A stretch of DNA of 64,000 nt from assembly GCA_018105865.1 (NCBI GenBank), contig CM030851.1, forward strand, positions 561,501 through 625,500. The letters run 5' to 3'. The notes under the pieces are model-generated. The model was given only the letters and a program-made list of their open reading frames with translations, searched no databases and was not told where the DNA came from. Positions 33,669 through 57,444 of this stretch are shown in pieces. This DNA is from Metaphire vulgaris (Eukaryota > Annelida > Clitellata > Crassiclitellata > Megascolecidae). A program made the translations under genes and the position numbers. The number at the start of each line of letters is the position of its first letter. The stretch's first letter is position 1.

Positions 33669-34022
33669 CCGATGGCAGACGACAGATCGATGTCACTTGG
33701 CGATCGACTTAAGAGTGAGCGCAGGAGTGCAAGAAGAGACGATGACCTAGATCAGTGGTACTACTTAAACGACGGCAACCGTGGACCCTACGCGCTGCCC
33801 GCGAGGAAGCCCCAAGTAGCCCCGTGGTGGAGCAAAGGCCGCGTCGAACATCGGGCCTTCGATACCCTCGGAGGAGGCATGATCCCACTGGTGGACAAGA
33901 GGTACGTCATCGAAACAGCGGATGCGGAGAAGAAATCCTACCCGAAGGTGGAAACGAGACAATTCGACACTCTCGGCGGAGGAGAGATTCCGTGGATGGA
34001 CAGAAGATCTCCGCAGAACTGA
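33669..34022 (+). CDS. Orcokinin/pedal-peptide-like neuropeptide precursor, copy B, second exon
   Basis: A TTTTCAG acceptor precedes phase-0 CCG ATG, and the frame runs to TGA at 34020-34022. After the signal exon the product is a basic pro-region (MADDRSMSLGDRLKSERRSA), a DQWYYLNDGNRGPYALPA segment, then VEHR, AFDTLGGGMIPLVDKR, an acidic spacer ending VETR, QFDTLGGGEIPWMDRR and SPQN. Two related 14-mers thus sit between a single Arg and a dibasic site (KR, RR). This layout is typical of neuropeptide precursors, and the xFD..GGG core resembles the orcokinin-B / pedal-peptide class. Gln at the second N-terminus could cyclise. No Gly precedes the dibasic sites, so the ends would not be amidated. 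The family assignment is by pattern only. Confidence 0.75.
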   Translation, partial: PMADDRSMSLGDRLKSERRSARRDDDLDQWYYLNDGNRGPYALPARKPQVAPWWSKGRVEHRAFDTLGGGMIPLVDKRYVIETADAEKKSYPKVETRQFDTLGGGEIPWMDRRSPQN

Positions 34023-34077
34023 AGGACGACTCGTGTGAAACCGTTTTTCGTTGAGAACGATATATTGTCTGCCTATT

Positions 34078-34083
34078 AATTAA
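34078..34083 (+). promoter_or_regulatory. Possible poly(A) signal, copy B
   Basis: ATTAAA lies 56 bp after the stop codon and is conserved in the unit A flank. It is a common variant signal. A canonical AATAAA was not seen nearby. Confidence 0.3.
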
Positions 34084-34521
34084 ACTGGGTCGCAGTCTTT
34101 ATGCAGAAGTTATTATTGAGCGCCTTAGGCCTACAATTTAATAGAAAAGGAACGGAACAAATGCAGACGGAATTATTAGCAGATAAAATAATAATGTTAT
34201 GTTGCGAAGCGTCCCCATTTATTGCGTCGTAGACAGTAATAGTGTCATCCTATCCGTTTCAAATGGATTATCCACCGTACACAACCATCTAGTTGACCGA
34301 CCTGATATCCTGAATTTGGCTTGGATCTCATGAGATTGGTATTTGGTTTGCCATCGGCTGGTGCTTCTAAGCGTTGTCGAATGTCGCTATAGAAGTTCAA
34401 ACTCTCCTCTTTATCGATTAGCAGTAATCGCCACGAGTCGCTGCTTCTGAGTGATTCTTCAAAAGAGGCGCTACATAAATATTCTGCTACATTACGTTAA
34501 GATTATATTAGAGACTAAGAG

Positions 34522-34706
34522 TGGAGGCTCCACTTGGTGGGCGGGGAGCCTTGCCCCTATTAAATGCCTCGCACCGTGGGCCCCATTGGGACTTTATACT
34601 TACTACTGTATCACATATCTATAAACAAATGGTTGGCCCTTCATGCTTAGAAGTTGCAACCCCTGTCCAACGGCTCCAACTTGTCAAATCCTGGAGCCTC
34701 CAATGG
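34522..34706. mobile_element. MITE-like insert in unit B 3' flank
   Basis: TGGAGGCTCCACTTGG and CCTGGAGCCTCCAATGG form inverted ends. It is the orthologue of the insert at 22695-22870. Confidence 0.5.
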
Positions 34707-34760
34707 AGACTAATTTGCATTGTCAACCTTCGACATTCTACATATTTTATCAATAATCTA

Positions 34761-34834
34761 CAGGGTGGCGCAAAAAACTGACTATATTAAATGCAAACCT
34801 AAATGTGACTAGTCCGGTTTTTTGCGCCACTCTG
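34761..34834. mobile_element. Mini-mariner MITE
   Basis: CAGGGTGGCGCAAAAAACTG at the left and CCGGTTTTTTGCGCCACTCTG at the right are inverted. TA precedes it, but the right flank is TT. It is the same family as 58632-58708, in the other orientation (shared AATGTGACTAGTCCG). Confidence 0.8.
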
Positions 34835-34839
34835 TTTAG

Positions 34840-35640
34840 TTAAAAGTTATGACTTGCAGTGTCATTGCAGAATAGGCATAGGCCCTCTAAGCATCGGCTT
34901 ATAAGTTTCGTATAGAACTTTCCGCACAGAGACATTCACTAAAACCTAATGGTTTATACCGAACAATATTCAGCGAGCAGTCTTCTGGCCATAAGGAGTC
35001 TGAAGAATTTGAACTGGGTGGGCAAATGGCGACTATAATTTGCTTAATGAACAGAGACTTAGGATGACTAATGGCAACTTTGCACTCACTATATATACTG
35101 TGCAGTGATGAAAGTCACTTACACTGTATGCACAATGGTCATGCGTTATTTAATAGAGAAACAACATGCTAATAGAAATTAATCCAAGTGAAGAAATAGG
35201 CCTACTCCCCAAAGAGCAAAAGAACTTCTTCTATAGCGCCGTTTTAGTAATGCACCTGTTGACATCAATCGATAGTCGCTCCAAAGTAGGCCTATAACTG
35301 TAGCCTAGGCCTAATCCCCATCGTCATCGGATCCAACGGGTCAATGAACTTAATTGTTATAGACAGTGTGCCTGTTTCCCCAGTGAGCTGCGTTCCCGGC
35401 ACGCCTTTTCTGTCAGATGCTCTCATCTGTTGTTATATATCGATATGCAGTAATGCGTGCTTTACTTACAATCGGTTCTTTTTATCAACGCACTTGATGA
35501 GCAAAAAAGTTAATCACCGACTGTTACACTTTACTTTAAAAAATATAAAATATAAAAAATTCAAAATGTTTAGGGTCTTTAAGAATTTCTCTCGACGGTA
35601 CTTCTGGAAATGAGTTTCCAAACATTTTTTCCTAGGAAAA
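34840..35640. other. Intergenic, nothing firmly recognised
   Basis: A motif GATGAGCAAAAAAGTTAATC at 35496 is related to the recurrent MITE motif, and AT-rich sequence follows. No supported gene. Confidence 0.45.
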
Positions 35641-35654
35641 ACACTGGTTATAGC

Positions 35655-35748
35655 TAGAGCTGTACCGATTTCGCATTTTGCCGATTGTTCCGATTGTCCT
35701 AATAATCGGTCCGATTGTGAATATTGCCGATTAATCGGTACAGCTCTA
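35655..35748. mobile_element. Short hAT-type MITE, perfect 8-bp TSD
   Basis: TAGAGCTGTACCGATT and AATCGGTACAGCTCTA are perfect inverted ends. GTTATAGC flanks both sides (35647-35654 and 35749-35756). The interior is made of CCGATTGT-like repeats. Total length 94 bp. Confidence 0.95.
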
Positions 35749-36313
35749 GTTATAGCTACAGTATAAAAACGAACGAACACAACTTAGACAAGCATAAGTA
35801 GAGGAAAAACCCAACGGTCAAATCTTCTTCATACCAGACGTTTCACTGATTTGCGTCTAACGTCAGCCGAAAACTCAGTGGGGAAAATGTCGAAATCTTC
35901 TTATGAGGCGCATAATAAATCGATTTTCACCGAAATGCGTAGCGATTAATAGACTATTATTCTTTCAGCAGCGTCGTGTTCCGGTTCAGTGAATCGTGGA
36001 GGAAACGCAGAAGATATGTCCGAATAAGCAGACACTGAACTTAACCAGATATGGGGTTCGAAACATCCCACAAGAGAGTCGACGGAAGCGAATTGAAGCT
36101 GATCGATCATCGTCCATTGATCTATAGTTATTGATCGATCGATGCAATCTGTTTGCTGCACAGACTTTCAAAGACAGAGATATTTGCCTGTCTCAAAAGC
36201 ACTCGTCACAAGATGATTTATAGGCTGTGAATTAGGCATGCAATGAAACTATTTTCCAAGTTCTTCCGGAGCAGGGAGTTTGCATACCAGTGGCGGTCCT
36301 AATGGGGCGGGGC

Positions 36314-36850
36314 ATGGAGGGCGCCACAAGCCAAATATTGGGTGGGCCAAGTTCGGCCAACATGGCCTGTTTGAAATTGGACAATGCAAGGACTAGTGCT
36401 ACAGTAGGCTATAGATATGCAAAAATTCAGAAGAGTGATGAAACGAATTAAAACCACATATTCTTGTGTCCCCATCTTTGCTGTGTCAAACCGTACTAGA
36501 ATTGTCAATATATTCTGTCTCAATTTTTTTCTAGAGCTTTCGAAATGCCACGAAAAATAATGAGCCATTTGAAACGACACTATACAAAGTCTTTCAGAAA
36601 TCTATTCTCTGTCAAATGTCTAAAAAAATCAATCAAGAGATAAGATGGCGCTTAAGAGAGCTGGTTTCTTCTATTACAGGTTTCATAGACCGCAAAAGTA
36701 TTATAAAATTGATACCCTGTTTGAAATTGGACAAAACAAGGACTAGTGCTACAGTAGGCTATAGATATGCAAAAATTCAGAAGAGTGATGAAACGAATTA
36801 AAGCCATGGAGGGCGCCACAAGCCAAACATTGGGTGGGCCAACATGGCCA
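36314..36850. repeat. Paired direct repeats
   Basis: An 84-bp segment at 36369-36452 (TGAAATTGGACAATGCAAGG onward) recurs at 36718-36802. The adjacent ATGGAGGGCGCCACAAGCC with ATTGGGTGGGCCAA at 36314 recurs at about 36806. The order of the two modules is reversed between copies, which points to a partial tandem rearrangement. Confidence 0.8.
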
Positions 36851-37168
36851 ATATTTCAGAGTCAAGACAGTGCAGCGAGAAATTCTTGCCGTTACGATCA
36901 ATCGATCATTGAAAAAACACAGTTGCATGGTTATATAAATATACTAATTTTGAATGGTCTTCCACATCTGTGACATCGCAATTATATATGGCAATATTAT
37001 GCCAATATATTGGGGATTTGGGGTTATTAGTTCCACAAAACATTGTAATTTGCCAATTGAAATTGGGTGGGTCAAACACATTGTGTCCCATTGGGCCTAA
37101 ATATTGGGTGGGCCATGGCCCACCTGGCCCACCTGGCCCACCCTGTTGCGCCCCCATGGGGCGGGGGG

Positions 37169-37389
37169 CAATGTTCCATCTAATTTTTTGTAGTACGTGT
37201 GCGCATGAAATTTCTTGTGTGCAAAATTGTACACGGAAAGTCAATTTCTGTGCAGTAAGTAGCCTACGTGTATGACATGAAAGCAATGGAAACAATGTTA
37301 AAAAATTGTGTGCGCTCCATTTTTTCCTTTGTGCGCTTGCCTTGCGACCTCTGTGAGCGCCACACGCGCACAGCTTAGAGGGAACATTG
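37169..37389. mobile_element. hAT-type MITE, perfect 8-bp TSD
   Basis: Starts CAATGTTCCATCTAA and ends TTAGAGGGAACATTG. The TSD is GCGGGGGG (37161-37168 and 37390-37397). CAATGTTCCCTCTAA-type termini mark a MITE family known from many animals. It sits inside an older GC-rich repeat. Confidence 0.85.
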
Positions 37390-37521
37390 GCGGGGGGAGG
37401 AGCGGTCCTCCCCGGGCGGCACTTTTTCGGGAACGGCATTTTTTGGCGGTCAAATAAATTTATTTGCGAATGTTTATATTATCTGTCACAAGAAAAGACC
37501 ATGATCATAAACTCAAAATAT

Positions 37522-37523
<2 letters not shown>

Positions 37524-37580
<57 letters not shown>
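37524..37580. repeat. (TA)n microsatellite
   Basis: About 28 uninterrupted TA units. Confidence 0.95.
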
Positions 37581-37583
<3 letters not shown>

Positions 37584-37895
37584 AAGTTCACCGTTTGGTA
37601 TAGGTCAAATTTGTTAATGTGCACTGGTTGTCTGGCTCAGTTACCAGAGGATCGATTTTTTAGGAAATGCTGTCATTTCCTGTTTTGTCTTTCCTTGGAC
37701 TTTGGACAGCTATCACAACTGAAATCAACGATGCTCAAAAGTACCTAAAACCAAATGATTGAATTTATAACGATTCACAGTGAAACTTTTGCATTGAGGA
37801 CTTTTCTTAGTGAAAATCAGGATGAAACTGTAGACAATGGTATCATGGTATATGGTACGGCATGTTATGGTATCGTCCATCCTCATTGCTGAGGG

Positions 37896-38166
37896 CAGGG
37901 ACGTCATTTGGGGGGGGCAGGGGGGAGGCATTTGCCCCCCTCTGATTTTGAGGAAAAAAATTTTTTTCTTGTGTTATTTAGTATTTAGTTTTTACATGTG
38001 TACATGTGCTAAAGGAGCGCCTGAATGATGCCGAGTAATCTGATGTAACTAACCGTTACAAACGGCCGACAAGCAAAAAAAGGTCGTCAACTTTTTCGCA
38101 AACTTGTAACTTGTCAGGTCGAAAGTGTCTTGCCCCCCCCTGAAAAACAGTGAAATGACGTCTCTG
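37896..38166. mobile_element. hAT-type MITE, perfect 8-bp TSD
   Basis: Starts CAGGGACGTCATTT and ends AAATGACGTCTCTG. GCTGAGGG flanks both sides (37888-37895 and 38167-38174). It contains the recurrent motif at 38068-38088. Confidence 0.95.
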
Positions 38167-38546
38167 GCTGAGGGTCGGAACTCGGAAGCTATGCAGGTTG
38201 ATGACTAGTGACTCTGTCTTTTGCAGTTCTGATGCAATTGATAATTAATTGGTAATTGTCATGTCCATTTCACAATAGGCTATCATCCGCCGTCCATCGA
38301 CGTCTACGAGACCGGCCTCTCTTCTTCTTACCGTTAATTCTGCCATGCAATAGCCTATAGTCGTACAGTACAGTGGTCCGCGATAGGGGTCTAGTGGTCC
38401 GCGGCCGTCTGGATGATACGCAAATAAAAATTAGACATAGGCCTATATATTTTTTTCATGTGAAAAATTTAAAAAGTGCGACAAGCAGAAAAAGGTCATC
38501 AGCACATTTTGCATATTTTTTGCATTTTCAACGTGAAAGTCTGACA

Positions 38547-38840
38547 ATCTAATCTAATCTAATCTTAAACTTCTATAGCGCCACTTTCATAATGCACAGG
38601 AGCATCAACCGATGGCACACCAAATCCAAATCACTAAAGATCCAGGTCAAATCCAGGGACAAACGGGTGACAGTCTATGGTGGATAAGCCCGGTCAAAAA
38701 GATGGGTTTTTAATCTTGCTCTAAAAATTTGTAATGAATTTGCAATGCGAACATGCTGAGGCAATGAGTTCCAGAGTTTTGTGGCAGCCACTGAGAAAGC
38801 ACGAGAACCAAGAACTGTCCGAGTATGGGATAAGGTCATC
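38547..38840 (-). mobile_element. L2-like LINE 3' end, minus strand
   Basis: The minus strand reads SRAFSVAATKLWNSLPQHVR, then ARLKTHLFDRAYPP and a stop. The terminus CGCTATAGAAG is followed by an (AGATT)n tail, seen on the plus strand as AATCT units at 38547-38565. Confidence 0.8.
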
Positions 38841-38849
38841 GCCGCTGAT

Positions 38850-40050
38850 TAGAAGCAGATAACTGTTCAATAATTACCAGGTGCATGGTACGCAAGAAAT
38901 TTTTGAACTTCAAAAGTGGTCCGAGAGGGGAAGGGGTCTGAGAACCACTGGATTGAATCTTCTTGGCGATTCAACCGCGAAAAGAATTACAAGTTCTTTG
39001 TGTGGAAGTGACCATAGAGTTATGGTTCGCTGCGATCGATGATCGCTGATTCGCTATGCCAGTGTTCAGCGCTTAGCTTCCCGTTTAGTGCTAAAACAAA
39101 TCTTAAGTGCGAATTTATATAATTAATTTATTATTATTATTTCATTTTTGTAATAAAACACAAATAATCAGATAATTTCTAACGCCCGAGACGGTTGTTT
39201 GCTGTACTTCGAGTATTTGAATTTGGTGATTTTGATGGGACAATGATCCTGTGACCAACTGTCGTTCGATTTCTCAATTAAAAGGATTTCTTAATAAGTA
39301 AGACTACAAGTTCTCTGTTTTAGAATATTTACTGTTGAACCCATTTATGGCGCTCCTTCAATTAGCGCTGAATTTATTATATTAACACGAGAGCCAGTTC
39401 TAGAAAAGAATGCGGATGCATACTCATGTGGCTCCATTAGCATACAGTGATACAGATGCTTAATTATGTAGCGCCGTTATATTAATGGAGATAGCGCTGT
39501 AAGAATAGCATTACTTATCGAATTGCTGATGATGTAGGCAGCGATATCAATTATGCATGTATTTCTACTTTTAGGATAAGTTATATTTAATTAGCTTTAG
39601 TTTGAAAAGATTTAGTTGATAATTTTGGACGATTCAGCTATCATAGGTTCTATGTGTTTTAATACAGACAAGACTTCCATGGCTGAAAATGCACACTGTT
39701 GCCTGTGTGTTCTAATGCTATATAGTCTGTTGCTTATAATTGAACGCTTTGAATGTTTAAAAAATAATTTTAAAAGTTAATTTTATTCTAACTGAAGTTG
39801 TTATGCTGGAGAGATCACAATTTAGCTTATAGTGTTGCCTTTAATACCGTTGCAATAATATTGGGCATCGCTGTTTAACTTTAGTTTGTGGATTTTGATT
39901 TTGAAGCAACCTTGATTCATTTTTGTGTTTGCTTTGCCTTCTTGATGACTTAAAAAGATTGGACTACATGTTAACTCTGTCATATTTTGAGCAGAGTGCA
40001 AATGTTTTGGGGGCAGAGTCTGTGGCTTTGAAAAGGTTTGAGCCAAATGT

Positions 40051-40081
<31 letters not shown>

Positions 40082-41060
40082 TGGTTATGCTCAAGCCTCT
40101 GAAAGATTCTCTCATCAGTCTTATATTTAGGAAGTATTTTTGGACTTCTTGCCTCATAATTTGAGGCGGACCCTTTTGCCGCTGGCCAAGTGCTTGGAAT
40201 TCTCCTGATTTAGGTGTCCATATGTTGCTGTGTATCTTTGCAAACAGTGCATTGAAAATTGTAGCAGCAGTGGATTTTTATCTCTGTGTATTTCTAGTTC
40301 TCTGTTGTGTGTTTGATGTACTTTATGATTAAACACAGTTTCAAGAATAGTTTTCACTTTGAAAGATCGTTTCACTTTTACCTCTTTTGAGAAGTGCCCT
40401 TGATAAGTGCAGTGAATCCTTATCAGCCTATATATATAGTCTGAGGAAGAGTACAGTTGGCCAGTGGCCAGCAGATTGAAGAAACCAGCTGAAATAAGAA
40501 TGAAACATATCAATTGAATAAGCAGCAGATAAGCAATGGCTAGCAGAAGCTAGGCTTAAAGGCTTAAAACCATAATTCTTTTAGATTAGATAAGCATGGC
40601 AATGGCTGAACCTTTTATTTTCATTTAATCTGTTTGATTATTTTGGACCTGGCTTTTGAACCTCTTAATGGCTTTTGGGTTTATGTGAAAACTTAAAAAT
40701 GGACTGCTTGGTGAAGTTGAGGAAATTGACTCCTGAAGCAGTTATTATACTCCAGTTGTCTAGCATGCTTTCTATGGCTGGCTGCTTTTACGTAGGCTGT
40801 GGTAGATTTCTCTGTTTTCAGTTCACAAGGTTTTCATGCGGCTTAGATGTGTGGTTTTTAGAGCAGAGATATGACATTTGGGGACGTGATTTTGTGTACT
40901 ATTGACTGTTGAATCAATGCATAATCAATTTTGGTCACAGGTTGGTACTGTAAACATTTTCTTTGTTACAATCTTTTGAACTGCATTAAAGCTTTCTTTC
41001 ACTATTCAATTGGATTTCCATATAAATCACTCTTCATTTGATCTGGTTTCATAGCTAGGT
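38850..41060. other. AT-rich intergenic or Ack 5' region, no gene supported
   Basis: Base composition changes here to AT-rich, repeat-poor sequence that continues through the Ack introns. A CAG tract (40052-40082) is the only clear repeat. An upstream non-coding exon of the Ack gene may lie in 38.9-46.3 kb, but I cannot place it. Confidence 0.4.
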
Positions 41061-41067
41061 ACATGCT

Positions 41068-41276
<209 letters not shown>

Positions 41277-41277
<1 letters not shown>

Positions 41278-41510
41278 GAGACTATTTGTATAGTGCCGTG
41301 GCAAAACGAAGGTAAAAGTCAAGGGCGCTTTGACAGATGTCGCATGTAGAAGTTGTAGAATAAGTGAGTCTTCAGATTAATCCGAAATGTCATGATCGAT
41401 TTGCAAGTCTTGATATTCAAAGGCAATGCATTCCAAAGGAGAGGATTCCCACTTGAAGATGATTGTTCACCAAGCTTGGTAGTCTTTGCCCAAAGTGAAA
41501 CTAGTAGTAG
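41277..41510 (-). mobile_element. L2-like LINE 3' end, minus strand
   Basis: The minus strand reads KLGEQSSSSGNPLLWNALPL, then RINLKTHLFYNFYM and a stop, with terminus TATACAAATAGTCTC before the ATT/ACT tract. Confidence 0.75.
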
Positions 41511-41519
41511 TAGTAGAAC

Positions 41520-43850
41520 TATTACTTAAATATATCTTATAAATACAAAATGTACATACTATTTGTTTGTATCTTTCAACCAAGTATAATTATGCAGTGT
41601 TCATGAGTCATGAGTGGTTGATTAAGTGTAACTTTATGCTTCTGCTGGTATTTTACTTCTGTTACTTTAATGCTTTGTTTGGAATATGACACTCGATTAT
41701 CCATGACTGTACAGTGTACATGATAAATATATTGCATCACATATGTTAAAAGCATGCAAGACACATACATCATGCATATCTTCCATAATATTAAACAGCC
41801 TATTAATCCTGTTGTACTATGATTTCATTGTCTTTGAAACCTTTCATGTCATTGCATTTAAAATCCAGGAAATTATTGTTTAAATAAGTTTAGCTGAGCC
41901 TGAGGCTTGTAAACACTTTATGCACAGTGTGTATAGGTGAATACCTAAAACTTGTTTAAATGTGTCAAAAATTTTAGATTTCTCAAGATTCACTTACCAA
42001 AATTCTTGGGCATATTATATACTATTCTTGGAATGCTCTTTCTCAGATTTCAATACTGCTGCAGTCTTTAATTGCTTGTTGATTGAAAATTGGATTTCAA
42101 CTTCAGAAGTTGATATTGTCTTTAATTCTGAATGCTCGGGAAGGACATATCCTCTCCCCACATTTGGTGCCTTTTTATGACATTCAGTCAGCCTTATGCC
42201 AGGAGATCAAAGTTTTTAGGGTCTAATAACAATTATTATCTGTTAATAAATTTAAAAAGCCATCAGGTTTCACTTAAAACTTCATGTTTAATTTCCCCAA
42301 ATAGTAATATGCATTACCTGGCAACTGCAGGAAAAGTGATTTAATTCAGTCTGAATTGAGATATTGCCATGCATGGCGATGGCAGTGCTGCTGGTCTACT
42401 GCTTGCACCTTAGAGGCACTTTAATGCAATGGCACGGTACGTGCTACAAGGATTTCTGGATGCAGTGATAAATGGGTTAAATGAGTCATATGAGTTACAT
42501 GAGTCAAATGAGCTTTGCCAGTGTGACTCAATTGACTTTGTATACAGAGTAGGTAACATTCAATTATTTGCAATTCTGTAACATTTTATGCGAGGTTTTC
42601 AGACTTTAGAAAACATTTTCACAGTATACACTAACATCTTAGAGACGCTATTGAGTCTACTTGAAGTGACTTCAGTTACTAGTTATAAATGTTTGGTTCA
42701 AAAGGTGCAGATTGTTTAACTTATAGGATTTGTTGGTTTCCCAGTGCCATCAGTTCTCCCTTCCCATGGACTCTTAAGTACTATTAGCCCTGTCTGTGTC
42801 TTCTTAGTCCTGTTACTGATCTTGTTTCACATGGGGATTATACAATGGGGAGACTCAATGGGGAGTATACATTATGCACTTGTGAGATGAAGTCAGTTTT
42901 CTCACGGCTTGTAAATTGTTGTCTATTAGCTGTTAGTGATAATTGTTGATGTGCTGTTTGGAAGTAGAGTTGTTTTTTTATTATGTTGTTTGGTGAGTAG
43001 TGCTCTTCACCTTAATTAAGTCCAGTTGTTATTCGGACATTTTTTGCTAAATTACCGGCAATTATGTTTTGTTCGTTTGGTTTCTTTCAGATGTCACTGT
43101 TCAGGCAATCTGTCAAATTCTGATTTGATTGCATAAATAATTAGTAAAAGTCACTTGTAAATGGTTAAAGTATGTATTGTCAGTTGGAAGATTTTAAAAT
43201 GTAGATCCACATTAACAATCAGGCTACTCCAGTGTATTACATTTTTATTATTGATTTATTGTGTAAACATATTCTGCTTCATATTGTTGTCTTTACTCAT
43301 TCATGTCAATAATCCATTTACTAGGCTATTGTGGGTTGTGTGTGTGTGTGTGTGTGTGTGTTTTGAGTTTTTCTCTTGAGTAAACTTAATGAATGTTAAT
43401 GCAGGCTTGAGACAGGACACAGTGTTTGTGTGTTGTGTTGGCTTAAATGTGACTGGCAGTCTCTTTGTTCTGCTATTGACATGTTATCATGTAGTGCAGC
43501 TGGGTGTTGTAACCTCATTAAATAAAGTGCCTTCAACAGGATGCAGAGGGCAAACTATTACCCACCAAACCCTCTTGTCTATAGTAATTGGACCATCAGA
43601 TGCATATGCTACTCAGTATGTTTGTGATGACTATGCATGGGTGGATTCACTATTTCACTATTATTCCTTTAGTATGATTGAATTCCACGTTTTAAAATGA
43701 ATGCTTGCTAGACAGTTACCAGTAGACAACAGTTGATGCTATGCTTATATATATATAATTAACTGGATTTTTCAGCTTGTAATTAATATTATAGACATTT
43801 GAGGCTATGAAGGTAAAAGTTGATAGACTATTTAGTAAGTATAATTAATT
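41520..43850. other. AT-rich, nothing recognised
   Basis: Only a (GT)n tract at 43341-43362 and a short imperfect tandem of AATGAGTCATATGAG type at about 42478-42515. ORFs are short and unconvincing. Confidence 0.5.
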
Positions 43851-44205
43851 CTTCCTAGTAATAGAGAAGATATATGGCAGCGGATTGGGCTAAAGAATAC
43901 CATCATGGACAAAACTTAGAAAAAGGAGGCTTACATGGTATGGACATGTAAACAGGATGGAAGACTCGAAACTTCCCAAAATAGCACTCTACATACAAGG
44001 AAGGTAAAAAAGGAAGAGGCAGGCCCAGAAAAAAATGGATAGACAACATAAAAGAAGATTTCAAAGAAAGACAACTGACAATAATAGCAGAAGGAGGAAA
44101 ATTAACATTTGACAAAAAGACCTGGAAATGTTTTCTGACTACGGTAGCTATTGCCACTAATGAGTTGGCAGAGAGCAATTATGATGATGATGATGATGAG
44201 TAATA
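43850..44205 (+). mobile_element. RTE-like LINE 3' end with (GAT)n tail
   Basis: Coding remnant RRLTWYGHVNRMEDSKLPKI, then in a second frame KRGRPRKKWIDN-like sequence and a TFDKKTWKCF end. The terminus GCTATTGCCACTAATGAGTT is followed by (ATG)n. The same terminus occurs near 31940. Confidence 0.75.
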
Positions 44206-44214
44206 GAGATGATG

Positions 44215-46340
44215 TCTTATTAGATGGATATTGGAGAATGAGTAGGTCCATAGAAATTATTGTCAAAGTGATCGCTACAGAAGGAGACATTATGTAAGTG
44301 CTTTGTTTCACTGCAATTGCTTTGTTGTGTCTTGTGCCTGCATTTTTGCAGTCTTTTTTTTATTTGATTTGGCCTTCATTGTGACTCATTGAAGATAAGG
44401 CAGCATCTAGGGTATGCAGCATGCAGCAGCTGCCATGTTCTTCTGTATCCTGTTGTTGGAACGCTTATCCGGGAAGAGAAATTAGCATTTAGGTCAGAGA
44501 TGGATTATGGGTGAGAGAGGGGTAGATGGATGTGACTGCTTGGAGAGACTCTCTGTTCTATGCTCTGAATTGGGATCATTTGGAAGAATACTCACTGTAA
44601 CTGCTATGAATAGAAAAAATAGGCTTGAAGATGGTTCAGAGAGTGCATGGAGGTCTAAAGAGTCAGCCTAAAATGAGGACATTCATGTTGACCTGAGGTC
44701 AAGTAGAAGGAGACATGGTTGACCAGAGTTAGATTTGTAAAGAAATAGCTCAGATGGACATTGCTTGCTGGACCCCAATTTAAGAAAAAGCTAGGTGCAG
44801 TGTTATCCTTCGTTTGATCACTTGAATTGATATATTATTTGGTTGGTTAATGGCTCTCTCATAGATAGATAGGTATGTACTCTGTAGGTAAGATATGTAT
44901 GTAGGTAGCTGTCAACACACTGTCAAACCAAGTCAAAGTCACATTTGACCAACCTTTGATTTAAATGATATTGTGTGAAGATGCCATTAACAGAACTGGA
45001 TGGATATATAGTGAAGACAGCATTATTGTGAGTTGAAAAAAACAGCTTGTGTAATGATGAATGATGATGAATGAGTTTTATTTATTTCCAAAAGCATACA
45101 GTAATCATCAATCCGATTATAAACATATATATATAATTACTTAATTAAGGTAGAAAAATGAAAAAGGACATAACATGTTCACAGTAAATAAAGACAACTG
45201 ACATTACCATGAGCATAAGGAAATAAACAAGATTAACCTAAGGGATCCTGGGATCCCGATAGTTGGTTAATCTAGAATGTCACAGTATAACGTAATCACT
45301 ATTATGCATATGGTCAAGGATCAAGAGGAACTTCTATAATTGTCTATGTAATGTTTCACAAAAACAGGAGAATGTTAACATTGATAAGAGATTAGCATTA
45401 TAACATTCAAATGAAGGGGTTAATATATGTAGGTAAAAAGACAAATATGCCATGAAAAAGGTTTTGACATTGATTTAAGCATATTAAAGTGGGTTAATTG
45501 ATAAGAATGATTTTATAGAGATCTTGAAACTGGAGAAGTTAATAAGATTAATAATGTTGCAGTTACAGAGTTACAGAGTGTCAGAAATGATGTGACAATG
45601 AGAGGAGCATGTGACAATGTTTGGGTTTGATTGTAAAGAGGAGTTAATGATATTCTGATGATATAGTGACCATTAAGAGTGTTGGTATTTGTGAATACAT
45701 TGTCGTGTTTTAGACTCTTAGCCTAATTCCTGATCAGCCTAAAGTTGCTTGTGTGTCATTGCTGCTGAATTTTCAATGTTTTGTCCTTCACGTTGACTTC
45801 GTTTATGATCATTTGTATTTTGTAATAGTTCATAATAAACAGATTTACTATATCTTTATCTTGAATGGTCTTAGCAACCTTATCCATGTGAATTTATATA
45901 GTAAATTTTGGGTTTTGCCCGACTATTAAGAATATTCTATAGAATTCAGGATGTGAGTTGCATGGATGTTTTTCTGCTTGGAATTTCCTATAGCAATTAC
46001 ATCGAAATCTCAACAACAGTGCAATGGGAAATGAATGGACATTTGCAGTGTGTTCAACTGTGTTGTATATCTTGGAAGAACTGGTCCAGTTATTCTGTGC
46101 TGATAAAAACATTGAGGAAGATCATTATTGTGCCTGTATTATTCTGACAATGCACTTTTTATGCTTCAAATTTGTCAGCAGTGCTCACTGGTTATTTTGT
46201 GGCTATTGTGTGAAGGTCTGTATTTGTGCAGTGCATAATGGATTGATATATTTGCTATGAATGTTGAGCATATTTTTTGCTTTTGACATTTGAGTCTAAT
46301 ATTTTGTGTTTGTCTTAAACTAAAAATGTATTTTCTTCTT
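44215..46340. other. Upstream of the Ack SAM exon, nothing coding recognised
   Basis: AT-rich. ATGATGAATGAGTTTTATTT at about 45057 looks like a minus-strand LINE terminus, but its coding part is not recognisable. The Ack first coding exon has a splice acceptor at 46345-46346, so a 5' non-coding exon must lie upstream. Confidence 0.45.
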
Positions 46341-46361
46341 TTTCAGTTAAAATACAAGACA

Positions 46362-57444
<11,083 letters not shown>

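Noticed and set aside
36906..37439. 177-codon minus-strand ORF
   Set aside because: Spans MITE termini and GC-rich repeat (Gly-Pro runs); not a gene.
40052..40082. CAG repeat as a polyglutamine exon
   Set aside because: No open frame with splice sites around it; an isolated microsatellite.
42132..43700. Several 70-100 codon ORFs in AT-rich DNA
   Set aside because: Length is not exceptional for this composition, and no domains or splice-consistent partners were seen.
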